From IMG/VR virus record IMGVR_UViG_3300027759_000128, positions 1 through 49,545 of that record: a stretch of DNA of 49,545 nt, one strand, 5' to 3'. The translations under genes were made by a program, and so were the position numbers. The notes under the pieces are model-generated. The model did no database searches. It had not been told where the DNA came from and saw only the letters and a program-made list of their open reading frames with translations. The number at the start of each line of letters is the position of its first letter. Position 1 is the stretch's first letter. This document shows positions 6,947-15,044 of this stretch, in pieces. The DNA is from a virus.

Positions 6947-7950
6947 TGAGTGAAATTTTATTTCCAAACACTTGCGAAGTAGAATTTAAAGGCAAAAAAC
7001 CAAAGGACTCTTGGATGCGAGATTGGTCGTTAGATCAGCGTATCGAAAAGTTCTTTGAGTTCTGCCAAAAATTCGATAACAGAAAAGATTCTCTATTAAA
7101 ATCAGAGTATCAAATCTTTTCACATCGCTTGCATTGGCACGAGCATCCTTACTGTTACTACATGAGGGACAATGTTACAGACAACGAACTAAGAATGTTT
7201 TATACTTTAGTGTTTAGTTTTAGTAACGAACATTGGGGCACATTTATGAAATTGGCAGAAGAAGGCATTGATGCAACTAAACAACATTTCGTTAATAACC
7301 GCCACGCTAGAAACGATCTATTTCAAATCTATTATCCAAAAGGTACAGACGTTAAGAGTTGGTTATTAAACGGACCTAGAATTGCTGGTAAAGTGTTAGC
7401 CTATCTTTTACAAGACGTTGAAGAAGGCCGACGTGGAAAGTACACAATGATGGAGTTCGCTAAGAAGTTGGAGACTTACTTTAAAGAGTATCAAAACTTT
7501 AGAAGCCCTTTGTATCCATGTAAGAACACTGCAAGATATATCGCAATGAGTTATCCGCACTTGGTAGATCCTGAGTCCATTCTATTCGGTGGTACTGGTC
7601 ACTTCGATGGATTGCACCAGATATTTGGAGGTCAGAACCTAAACGGTAAAGTTAAGTACACTATTAACGAAGCTGGAGTATTCACACCTGAGAACAAACA
7701 GGCAGAGCAATGGTTATATCAGATGGATCTGCTAGTGAATCACCCGTTAAACCCAATGACTGAACAGAAGTATCTGAACATTGAAGACAAGACCTGTTTC
7801 TTTTGGAAACACATCGCAATCTCTCATGGTGAAAAGAAGCCTACCAAGAATATTCCTTACACTTGGATTTTTCCAGACACGTTCAGTTTGGCAAAAGAAG
7901 GCCAAGAAGAGTTTTTAGAGAATATACAACATAGGAGCTTGATGTACTAA
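6946..7950 (+). CDS. protein related to 5214-6386, possible base-modification enzyme
   Basis: A 334-residue protein, again starting with a TAATG overlap. The segment CKNTARYIAMSYPHLVDPES (193-212), followed by ILFGGTGHFDGLHQIFGG (213-230), aligns with the AAFIADIADWFPEFVNRES-FYYGTNAKE block of the first-named neighbour. Both show a helix, an aromatic-Pro turn, a Ser, a Gly pair and an A/G-rich turn. Near the C-terminus IEDKTCFFWKHIAISHGE holds conserved-looking Trp, Lys and His. The pair may form a heteromer or act in succession. If the pyrophosphorylase comparison is right, they would modify thymine derivatives in phage DNA. Low certainty on function; good certainty that it is a real gene. 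Confidence 0.4.
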   Translation: MSEILFPNTCEVEFKGKKPKDSWMRDWSLDQRIEKFFEFCQKFDNRKDSLLKSEYQIFSHRLHWHEHPYCYYMRDNVTDNELRMFYTLVFSFSNEHWGTFMKLAEEGIDATKQHFVNNRHARNDLFQIYYPKGTDVKSWLLNGPRIAGKVLAYLLQDVEEGRRGKYTMMEFAKKLETYFKEYQNFRSPLYPCKNTARYIAMSYPHLVDPESILFGGTGHFDGLHQIFGGQNLNGKVKYTINEAGVFTPENKQAEQWLYQMDLLVNHPLNPMTEQKYLNIEDKTCFFWKHIAISHGEKKPTKNIPYTWIFPDTFSLAKEGQEEFLENIQHRSLMY

Positions 7951-7960
7951 GATGTACTAA
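7941..7960 (+). repeat. 10-base tandem duplication GATGTACTAA x2
   Basis: GATGTACTAA occurs twice in direct succession. The first copy contains the TAA stop of the gene ending at 7950 and the second lies right before the promoter-like motif. It looks like a recent slippage duplication of the gene end. Confidence 0.8.
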
Positions 7961-7969
7961 TATTTATTA
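7959..7969 (+). promoter_or_regulatory. candidate late promoter motif AATATTTATTA
   Basis: This intergenic copy of the recurrent ATATTTATT motif ends 12 bases before the ATG at 7982 and directly follows the tandem duplication. It separates the predicted early operon from a gene with late character. Confidence 0.5.
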
Positions 7970-7981
7970 AAAACTTTTGTA

Positions 7982-8410
7982 ATGGCACAAATTAATTTAA
8001 ACGATATACTTACGGAGGCTAAAATAGATGCTTTAGAAGAAGGACTTTTTAAAAACGTTAGTATTGGTGCTGCATTGGCTGTAGCGGCTTTAGTAGGAGG
8101 CGCTCATAAATCAAATCAAGATTTCAAAGACGCTTTAAGAAAAGGCGCAACTGCAACAGTGCATTTAGATAAAGAAATAGGAATATTCAATAAACGCTCT
8201 AATCACAGCACAGATTATTTAGTAAAGGTAGACAAGTCTCAAAAAGAACCAATTAAAGTGGATACCTCATCGAATGTGATTACTATTAATAGTCCAGAAG
8301 TTGGGGGAAAAAATGATCTTATACACAAAGTAAATACCGCGGTTAGAGCAATAGATCCATCTTTGGCTAATGATTGGGAAAAATTTACGCATGTAAAGAT
8401 AAACAAATAA
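7982..8410 (+). CDS. hypothetical protein with one hydrophobic segment (142 aa)
   Basis: A 142-residue protein starting MAQINLNDILTEAKIDALEE. A small-residue hydrophobic stretch, IGAALAVAALVGGA at about 28-41, could insert in a membrane or form a packed helix. The rest is a mixture of strands and polar helices. The promoter-like motif upstream suggests late expression, and the N-terminal amphipathic helix resembles those of small virion-associated proteins of T4-like phages, though no family is recognised. It is the last + strand gene before a bidirectional terminator. Confidence 0.55.
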   Translation: MAQINLNDILTEAKIDALEEGLFKNVSIGAALAVAALVGGAHKSNQDFKDALRKGATATVHLDKEIGIFNKRSNHSTDYLVKVDKSQKEPIKVDTSSNVITINSPEVGGKNDLIHKVNTAVRAIDPSLANDWEKFTHVKINK

Positions 8411-8440
8411 TATATTAGGATCATATAGTTAGTAAATAAG

Positions 8441-8470
8441 AAAGGGAGCTCATTTGGGCTCCCTTTTATT
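8441..8470 (+). terminator. bidirectional rho-independent terminator
   Basis: AAAGGGAGC (8441-8449) pairs perfectly with GCTCCCTTT (8458-8466) around eight bases, and T-rich sequence follows on the + strand (TTTTATTTT). On the - strand the hairpin is followed by CTTATTTAC. It lies between convergent genes ending at 8410 (+) and 8499 (-), where a two-way terminator is expected. Confidence 0.85.
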
Positions 8471-8498
8471 TTCGCTTAATATCTTATCGTAATTGTTA

Positions 8499-8996
8499 CT
8501 ACTCTTCGGCCTCGAGCTCGGGTGTGATTGGATTAACGTCCCTGCGGTACCATTTGCCGGCTATATTCTCGTTATAGCTTTCTACCTCTAAAACTCTTAA
8601 GGTCATTTGATAATAGGTCTCCCAATAGCTCATCTGTTTCTTCGTGGTGCATAACCTTAATATCTCTCTAGCGAATATCTCTTTACCAAACAGTTTAATA
8701 TCGTCTATGATCAACTTACTAGATCCGTAGTAGTCTGCCCAATTGCTCTCTTTGATCTCCTTTCTTTTCTTTGGGATACGGCCTGGTTTTACCCACTCTG
8801 AAATTTCCTTCTTTGTTAGGGTCTTTGTTAGAACGTTTCTAAGGATTTTTTTGCCGACGTAAAATTTGCCGGTCTTATTGTTTGTGACTTTGTAAACGAA
8901 TCCAACTACGTTCTCTGGAAAATCAGAAAGCTGAGTAAGCGGTTTTACAAAATTAACGGGATCGTGATTACCATCGTACGTAAACCAATTTGACAT
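8499..8996 (-). CDS. GIY-YIG-type endonuclease-like protein
   Basis: I take the start as the ATG at 8996 (165 aa), because a promoter-like motif lies 12 bases upstream of it and inside the longer possible frame. GFVYKVTNNKTGKFYVGKK at 32-50 is a GIY-YIG core (G-F-V-Y and Y-V-G). DYYGSS at 88-93 and the helix SYWETYYQM, with a candidate catalytic Glu, follow. This is the family of phage GIY-YIG proteins that include free-standing homing-type nucleases. Lys-rich stretches between suggest DNA binding. It is the last gene of the long - strand block; its role in this phage is not evident. Confidence 0.7.
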   Translation of the reverse strand: MSNWFTYDGNHDPVNFVKPLTQLSDFPENVVGFVYKVTNNKTGKFYVGKKILRNVLTKTLTKKEISEWVKPGRIPKKRKEIKESNWADYYGSSKLIIDDIKLFGKEIFAREILRLCTTKKQMSYWETYYQMTLRVLEVESYNENIAGKWYRRDVNPITPELEAEE

Positions 8997-9007
8997 AGAC
9001 TGTTTTC

Positions 9008-9018
9008 TAATAAATATC
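9008..9018 (-). promoter_or_regulatory. candidate late promoter motif (sense GATATTTATTA)
   Basis: On the - strand this reads GATATTTATTA and ends 11 bases before the ATG at 8996. It lies inside the longest open frame of that gene, which supports the shorter start. Confidence 0.5.
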
Positions 9019-9324
9019 TTAGCTATCCCAACGAATAACAAAAGTCATATCTGTATTAGGAGGAATTGGGTACGGAGTAGATAGCTTTCCAACGACCAAT
9101 AATTCGTCTGCATCGTTGTATATGCCCACGGTAGTTGCGTAAGGTCTAAACTCTGATCCTGTTACTGCGTCTATGTAAGATCCTGAAGTACCTGATCTTA
9201 TAGCGCTGGGATTCAAGGTATAATTAAAATCGTTTTCATTCACTTGGCATCTAACCTCTTTTTGATAGATGGTAGACTCTGCTTCGAAAGTGACAGTAAA
9301 TGGTTCGTATTGGATAAATGGCAT
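9019..9324 (-). CDS. small virion-type protein homologous to the C-terminus of 27470-28540
   Basis: A 101-residue beta-rich protein. The stretch FNYTLNPSAIRSGTSG, followed by TTVGIYNDADELLVVGKLS, matches the end of the structural protein encoded at 27470-28540 (YNYTSNPSFISGSG and TTVGMYNDNNELLAVAKMS). The same pattern, 'T-V-G-hydrophobic-Y-N-D ... L-L-A-V-A-K', is common in structural proteins of marine T4-like phages. It therefore looks like a free-standing copy of that terminal domain, perhaps a small virion decoration or fibre-attachment protein. A promoter-like motif lies only four bases before the ATG, implying an almost leaderless message. Confidence 0.6.
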   Translation of the reverse strand: MPFIQYEPFTVTFEAESTIYQKEVRCQVNENDFNYTLNPSAIRSGTSGSYIDAVTGSEFRPYATTVGIYNDADELLVVGKLSTPYPIPPNTDMTFVIRWDS

Positions 9325-9328
9325 ACTC

Positions 9329-9339
9329 TAATAAATATT
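9329..9339 (-). promoter_or_regulatory. candidate late promoter motif (sense AATATTTATTA)
   Basis: The motif overlaps the stop codon of the 1016-residue gene and ends four bases before the ATG at 9324. If it is a -10 type element, transcripts would start at or near the start codon. Confidence 0.5.
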
Positions 9340-12300
9340 AGTTCTCTCGTCTTTCCTCTGGTTTATAGTGCGCTATTCTATTGTGGTGTATAGGACTAGC
9401 CAATAATACAGCTGGTTTTAAGTTACCTTTGATTGTCTCTTGGAACATATAGCTCATCCATGTTTGTTCGTATGGTCTTTCCCATGTAGTATCTAAGAAC
9501 ATCTTTTGGTTACCAGTCTTACCAGTTATAGTAGGCCAGTTAGCGTAATAGATATCTCCAGTAATATAACCTAATCCGTCTATAAATTCTATCTTATCGA
9601 ATACAGTTCTTGGACAGTTAGGATCTAGTCCATGTTCTGGTAATTTATCATAATCAGGCCACTGCTCGGTTCTTACAAATTGAGGAACGTTAAACCAAGA
9701 CACTTGAATGTTGTTGTCCATATAAACTTCTGTAAAAGATAACTTTAAAAAGTCTACTTCTGATCCTCCGTGCATTATCTTTAGAAGCTTATCGTATAAA
9801 CCATCTACACACAATCTAAAACCGTTTCTGCAAAATCCAATCTCTTCTGGAGGATGAATGCCCATATCGTCTTCTAAGAATAGGTAATAATCGCTATCTG
9901 ATTCTTGGAAGTGTTTAGCAGCTCTGAATCGTCCTCCGTTAATGCCTGTATTTTCGTTTGTTATGATATGTTCAAATCCGTATTTTTCACATAGCTTCGC
10001 GTTCTCTATTCTAGCTTCTTCGTTAGTAGAGTTATCAATTAGGATATTTCTAGTGTTAGTAATAAACTTAGGATGCTTTAACCAAGTTTGGATTGTATGC
10101 TCTACTTGGTAAGGGAAATTAAACGTCAACATGTAGATAGATACTTTTAATTTATCCACATCTACAAGTTTCTTTTGTAGTTTAATTCTCTCTTCTGGAA
10201 TTGGTATTAATTCTGCTGTATCGTTTAATGCTTTCTCAACGAATTCTTGTATGTGACCGTTTATTCCAATTCTAGTAGCTCTACATAATTCTGGGTATCT
10301 TTCTGCTAATATAGAGAATAAACTTTCTTCTGTACCCATTAAACCTTCGTTCAAAGAATCGTTTAATAAATGCCAGTAATAAGAGTTAACTTCTTTTATT
10401 GCTTCTTTATTTCCGCCGAATAATCCACCTCTACATATCCACTCAACAGTTCCGCCTGCCATTCTATTCAATGCATCCCATTCGAATCCATGTACCTCTT
10501 TAACGCCCTGTCCATAGTACGGATAAGGATACTGTACGAATAAGAATGGATCTAGATACTTCTCTAACTTATCAAAGAATTTATCGTGAATCAATAAATT
10601 GTAGTTTACCGTATTAGTAATTCCTCCGTCTACCCAAACAAGATTATCTGTATCGAAAGTGTTGTATACGCAAGCATCGTGTAATAATGACATCTTTGAC
10701 ATTACGATTGGATTATACCATTCTAAGCTGCCTTGAGGAGAATTGTTCAACCAACCTGCTTGATCTAACCAACTTTCAGAAGTTCTAATTGCTTGTGCCT
10801 TGTCCCAAAAAGTACCAAACATATTTTTAACATCGTCTAATTCAAAGTATTTAATCGAGGTATTAACTGGGCTTCTTCTCTGCCAAATAAAATCTTCCAA
10901 TTCTCTTGGTATAAAGATGAACATATTAACATCAACTTTCAATAACTTATCGAAGCACTCTAAGTAATGATCGAAAGATCTTCCTGGTCTACCAATATTC
11001 CAAAGACCTGTTACTACTGTTAATTTGCTTTTTTCTTTTTTAAGAGCAACTTCGTTGGGTAAAGATTCAAATAAATTAATATCTATCGCCTCTATATCTG
11101 AATTGCCTAATTCGTAAACGTATCCGTTAGTAACTAATTTTTGTTCCAATTGTTTTTGATCTTCTTCTGATAGATTAATGAATTCTATCTTTATACATTT
11201 TGGTCTGTACTTAGTAAAATCCAATTGCTTAAATATTTCCCATTCCATTCCTTCTGTGTCGGATACAAAGACATCTATTTTTTGAACGTTGTGTTTGTTT
11301 AGAATAGAATTCAAAGTAAAACAAGGCACACTTATCTTTTCTCCAAAATTATTTTTAATGTCTATATCATTTTGAAAATCAGAACCAAATCCATTTTTTG
11401 GAGGAAATCTAGTGGACATTCCAATGTAACCTATTTGTAAATTATTTTCGTGTATAGCTTTTAATGGAACGTGTAGCATCTCTAACTCTCCATCATAATC
11501 TGCAATGGCAGAGTTTTCAAATATATGATTGTTTCTATTAGATAAGTTGTTCTTTAATTTTTCGAATACGTCCGGCATTGGTTCTACAAATACTCCACCC
11601 CAATTATAGTTATCTACGTACTCTCTAATTTCATCGAAAGTTACTCCATCCATTGCGCCTGCTTGGAATACAAATACTTCTTGAGTATTTTGTCCTAAAT
11701 AGTTTAAAGCTTTAGATAGAGTGTTCTCGTATGTTTTTACATAGCCTTCTTTAATAACCTGTTCTTCTTCGTTGAATTGGGTAATAGAAGAGAGCTCTCC
11801 TTTTCCAGACCCCGTTTTCTTTATCACTAAGTAATTTCCACCAAAGAAGTATTCATGATCTTTTATGAAAGGAGTAACTTCGTCTTTTCTTTCTACAAAC
11901 AAATTTACTTCTTCTCCCAAATCTTCTATAATATAATAACCACCAAATTTAACTCTACTCAATAAGTTCTTTAGCGTCTGTAATTGAGTATCTGGTTTAT
12001 GAGATCCATCGTCTATAATGATATCGTAGGTGTTCGCTTGTAGTGTTTGATCCAAAGCTCGCTTGTCTCTTGAATCACATATGAACGTAGTAAGTCTATC
12101 TTCTGATATTAAGCAGTCTTGCGCAATATCTATTCCGTGTACTTGCGCTTTAGGAAAGTAATCTCTCCACGCTCTTAATGATCCACCTACTTGGTAATCA
12201 GGGAATATGCTTTTTATTTGATAAAAATGCCCTTCGACATTTACATCTAGAGTTCCCACTCCAACTTCTAATACTGAGGATACTTCGCTTCTAATTTCGT

Positions 12301-12388
12301 TGAATAAATACTCGTATGCTTGAGAATAACCGCTTATTTTTTTATCGGTGTAATACTTGTCGATATAAAAATCTAAATTTTTGAACAT
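9338..12388 (-). CDS. four-domain methyltransferase-methyltransferase-glycosyltransferase-glycosyltransferase
   Basis: A 1016-residue protein with four enzyme-like domains in a row. Residues ~1-195: SAM methyltransferase of the CmcI/MycE type (VLEVGVGT, GGSLRAWRDYFPKA, YDIIIDDGSH, GGYYIIEDLGE). Residues ~235-440: FkbM-type methyltransferase (FVFQAGAMDGVTFDE, VFVEPMPD, FVSDTEGMEWEIFKQLD). Residues ~455-725: HtrL/YibB-like glycosyltransferase-type domain (TVVTGLWNIGRPGRSF, LVWVDGGI). Residues ~745-1016: GT-A family 2-like domain (SIYMLTFNFP, ENTGINGGRF, YLFLEDDMGI). Such enzymes build and methylate sugars on protein or cell-surface glycans. It is the last member of the modification island, six bases from the carbamoyltransferase gene. 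Domain calls 1, 2 and 4 are firm, 3 moderate. Confidence 0.75.
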   Translation of the reverse strand: MFKNLDFYIDKYYTDKKISGYSQAYEYLFNEIRSEVSSVLEVGVGTLDVNVEGHFYQIKSIFPDYQVGGSLRAWRDYFPKAQVHGIDIAQDCLISEDRLTTFICDSRDKRALDQTLQANTYDIIIDDGSHKPDTQLQTLKNLLSRVKFGGYYIIEDLGEEVNLFVERKDEVTPFIKDHEYFFGGNYLVIKKTGSGKGELSSITQFNEEEQVIKEGYVKTYENTLSKALNYLGQNTQEVFVFQAGAMDGVTFDEIREYVDNYNWGGVFVEPMPDVFEKLKNNLSNRNNHIFENSAIADYDGELEMLHVPLKAIHENNLQIGYIGMSTRFPPKNGFGSDFQNDIDIKNNFGEKISVPCFTLNSILNKHNVQKIDVFVSDTEGMEWEIFKQLDFTKYRPKCIKIEFINLSEEDQKQLEQKLVTNGYVYELGNSDIEAIDINLFESLPNEVALKKEKSKLTVVTGLWNIGRPGRSFDHYLECFDKLLKVDVNMFIFIPRELEDFIWQRRSPVNTSIKYFELDDVKNMFGTFWDKAQAIRTSESWLDQAGWLNNSPQGSLEWYNPIVMSKMSLLHDACVYNTFDTDNLVWVDGGITNTVNYNLLIHDKFFDKLEKYLDPFLFVQYPYPYYGQGVKEVHGFEWDALNRMAGGTVEWICRGGLFGGNKEAIKEVNSYYWHLLNDSLNEGLMGTEESLFSILAERYPELCRATRIGINGHIQEFVEKALNDTAELIPIPEERIKLQKKLVDVDKLKVSIYMLTFNFPYQVEHTIQTWLKHPKFITNTRNILIDNSTNEEARIENAKLCEKYGFEHIITNENTGINGGRFRAAKHFQESDSDYYLFLEDDMGIHPPEEIGFCRNGFRLCVDGLYDKLLKIMHGGSEVDFLKLSFTEVYMDNNIQVSWFNVPQFVRTEQWPDYDKLPEHGLDPNCPRTVFDKIEFIDGLGYITGDIYYANWPTITGKTGNQKMFLDTTWERPYEQTWMSYMFQETIKGNLKPAVLLASPIHHNRIAHYKPEERREN

Positions 12389-12393
12389 GTAAC

Positions 12394-14043
12394 TTATTTT
12401 TGTTTCAATATATAATAATCTTCTATTAATAAACCGTCTAATTGGGTTTTTTCTAAAATTGTAAATGCGTCTTTAAGAGTAGAAAGTATAGGGCTTCCAT
12501 CAACATTGAAAGAAGTATTTAATAAAACACCTACTCCAGTTTTAGCATCCATTTCTGTTAACAAATCGTATAACCATTCGTTCTCGTCTCTTGTAACAGT
12601 TTGAACTCTAGCGGTTCCGTCTACGTGAGTGATTGCTTGTAATTTCTCTCTCCACTCCTCTTTAACCAATGGACAAAAACTCATCCATCTAGAATCTCCT
12701 TCCCACTCAAAGTATTTAGACACATCTTCCAATCTAACTACTGGTGCAAATGGTCTGTACCACTCTCTATGTTTTACCTTTTCGTTTAGTATCTCTTTCA
12801 TATTCGCGATAGAAGGATTGCAAAGAATGCTTCTATTACCCAATGCTCGTGGTCCATGTTCGGCTTTGCCTCTTGCAACTCCAATGATTCTGCCTTCTAT
12901 CAAATCGTCAGTCATCTTATTAATATCGAAGTAAGAAGTAACGGTGTTATAAGAATTCTGAATGAAGTGAGTTAAAGATCCCATATCCATCAACTCTAAT
13001 CCTGAATATGTCACATCTATTGGTTGCTCTGGTTTTAATTCGTTTAACATTAATCCTAGTGCAATACCGCAGTCGTTTGGATTAGGGCCAACAAATACTT
13101 TTTTATTAAACTCTTGTACTAATCTTGTGTTTAGCAATATGTTTAATCCGCATCCTCCCGCCATACACACCGGCAACTCTGGATGCTTCTCTAAATGAGG
13201 TTTGGCTATTTCTAAGAAGCACTCTTCAAAAGCTCTCTGTGAAGTCGCAGCTACATCGTAAGCTGTCTGGCCTGTTAATCTGGCTTCTACACTAAAAGTA
13301 ACTCCTATCTTTTCACCTAACTCTTGAATTTTCTTTTCGTAGTCATAGTATCCTGTAGAATCCCATGGACCAGTGTGAGATCCATCTGGTCTGCTCTTGT
13401 AAAAATGCATGAAGTGAGGTACCCATTCTTCGATAGCATTTCCGTAAGACGCAAGACCCATAATTTTACCAGAGTAAACTAGGTTACCTATATTAAGAGG
13501 TTCTTTTTTAATATCTCCCAAGTAATCACCGAATACCATGTAAGGAAATCCTAAGTCATAATAAACGTGTTGTGTATTCTCGTATGGATTCAAAACGCAT
13601 TCTAATAATTTTGGAGACTCACCTCTTTCACAGTGGTATATATTAAAACATCCGTCGTTTCCTCCACCGTCAAAAGAAAAAGCTAAAGCTTCTTTATAAG
13701 GAGACTGATAGAAAACGCCTGCAGCATGAGACTGGTGGTGCAAACCATGATAATAGTTCTTTGCTTTTATGAAAGTTTGTAATTCATATCTTTGTTCAAC
13801 TAATACATCACAATTTAAAAAATAACAGTTCTCAAATTCTGAGATGTTTAATTTTTCCATTATGAACTTAGGGATGAACTTAGCAAAGAATACTATATCG
13901 TTATATTTTGGACACAAGTATTGCGCTAAACCGCTGTTTTTAAAATTCAGAAATCTTTCTACTTCTAAAACTAAAAGTATCTTTCCGTCTTCTTCTACTA
14001 CGTAAGCAGCATTGTGAGATCCATAAAATGATATATTCGCCAT
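12394..14043 (-). CDS. NodU/CmcH/TobZ-type O-carbamoyltransferase
   Basis: A 549-residue protein, the normal length of the family. The N-terminal Kae1-like domain shows HHQSHAAGVFYQSP, FSFDGGGNDG and GGCGLNILLNTRL. The C-terminal domain shows GVARGKAEHGPRALGNRSIL, REWYRPFAPVVRLED and LLNTSFNVDGSPIL. All are hallmarks of NodU-type carbamoyltransferases, which use carbamoyl phosphate and ATP to put a carbamoyl group on a hydroxyl, usually of a sugar. In this cluster the likely acceptor is a sugar on the fibres, although a nucleotide or surface glycan is possible. Ten bases separate it from the upstream gene. Family certain, acceptor unknown. Confidence 0.9.
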   Translation of the reverse strand: MANISFYGSHNAAYVVEEDGKILLVLEVERFLNFKNSGLAQYLCPKYNDIVFFAKFIPKFIMEKLNISEFENCYFLNCDVLVEQRYELQTFIKAKNYYHGLHHQSHAAGVFYQSPYKEALAFSFDGGGNDGCFNIYHCERGESPKLLECVLNPYENTQHVYYDLGFPYMVFGDYLGDIKKEPLNIGNLVYSGKIMGLASYGNAIEEWVPHFMHFYKSRPDGSHTGPWDSTGYYDYEKKIQELGEKIGVTFSVEARLTGQTAYDVAATSQRAFEECFLEIAKPHLEKHPELPVCMAGGCGLNILLNTRLVQEFNKKVFVGPNPNDCGIALGLMLNELKPEQPIDVTYSGLELMDMGSLTHFIQNSYNTVTSYFDINKMTDDLIEGRIIGVARGKAEHGPRALGNRSILCNPSIANMKEILNEKVKHREWYRPFAPVVRLEDVSKYFEWEGDSRWMSFCPLVKEEWREKLQAITHVDGTARVQTVTRDENEWLYDLLTEMDAKTGVGVLLNTSFNVDGSPILSTLKDAFTILEKTQLDGLLIEDYYILKQK

Positions 14044-14052
14044 GTGCCTTTT

Positions 14053-15042
14053 TTATTTGTTTAAATCGTAAATAACTTCGTGAACTCTTTCAGCAGGAAT
14101 ACCATTTTGATTTCCGAAAAAAGGTATTAGTGTATCTTTATTCACTTCGTAGAATTCTTGTCTGCTTGAAGCTCTCTGTAATTTATACATATTGGAATAT
14201 AAGAAATCATGATGTAAACCGAAGTAATCATTTTCTGGGTGGTAGATATGTTTTACTAATCGTCTTGAGTTAAATACGATATCTTCTATTAAGACACCAT
14301 GTTTTAAAGCAATCATTTCCGCGATAAGAGCCGTTAGTCCTTCGTCTGTAACCGTCCATGGATTTTGCTTTAAATCGTCAGAATCCATTTCATATCCGTA
14401 TTTGATAATGTCGTCCCAAATATTAAAGTATAACTGAACCTTATCAGTACTATCAAATAAGAAACCTCTCATCCAACCGTCAAAAGCTCTTATAGATTCT
14501 GGTAATTCCAAGATAAGTTCTTTTGGAATACCGTGCTTATCGAATATATGACCGTATCTTTCTATGTATACTTGCTTGTTATAAAAGTGACTCATAACTG
14601 GACCGAACATTACATTTTGTCCTTCGTAATTACTGTTCATATAGTCGAACTGCTCTTGCAATTCACCATCAAAATTTATCAAACAGTCTGCATTAACCAA
14701 AGCAAATCTAGTAATATTGTTTTTTACTAACCAAGGCATGATCCATCTGTTAGTGATATCACAGAATCTTTTATTCTCTTTTAAATTCTTTTGTAATATT
14801 TCCATGTACTTATCGTGATCCGTTTCTTTGATCACATTGTCAGTACGTCTAGTGAAATCGTCTATCAAGTCTTCTGTATCTAAAACTATTAAGTTAAAAT
14901 CTACTACGATGTCTTTTAATAACTGAGGAGTAGGCGTCATGACTACTACATTACAATCTTTTGGAATGTACTTAAAGGTTACCAACATTGTATTGATAAA
15001 CTGAGGTCCAACTGGATGGAAAATGAAATAAAAATCTTTCAT
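14053..15042 (-). CDS. glycosyltransferase-like protein, paralogue of 15836-16963
   Basis: A 329-residue protein whose start FYFIFHPVGPQF parallels FVFNLFGPAL of the protein at 15836-16963. In both, a DxD-like triplet lies at residues 117-119 after a matched helix: NRWIMPWLVKNNITRFALV-NAD here, and DSD in the other. Because the first Asp is Asn in this copy, metal or donor binding may be altered. The layout (hydrophobic strand, DxD, then aromatic-rich acceptor region with FDGWMRGFLFD) suggests a GT-A fold. I do not recognise a named family. Its position between a carbamoyltransferase and a PLOD-like enzyme supports a role in glycan assembly. Confidence 0.5.
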   Translation of the reverse strand: MKDFYFIFHPVGPQFINTMLVTFKYIPKDCNVVVMTPTPQLLKDIVVDFNLIVLDTEDLIDDFTRRTDNVIKETDHDKYMEILQKNLKENKRFCDITNRWIMPWLVKNNITRFALVNADCLINFDGELQEQFDYMNSNYEGQNVMFGPVMSHFYNKQVYIERYGHIFDKHGIPKELILELPESIRAFDGWMRGFLFDSTDKVQLYFNIWDDIIKYGYEMDSDDLKQNPWTVTDEGLTALIAEMIALKHGVLIEDIVFNSRRLVKHIYHPENDYFGLHHDFLYSNMYKLQRASSRQEFYEVNKDTLIPFFGNQNGIPAERVHEVIYDLNK

Positions 15043-15044
15043 GA

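Noticed and set aside
8997-9041. Longer N-terminus for the GIY-YIG gene
   Set aside because: The added codons cover the promoter-like motif and run into the stop region of the upstream gene; the ATG at 8996 is better.
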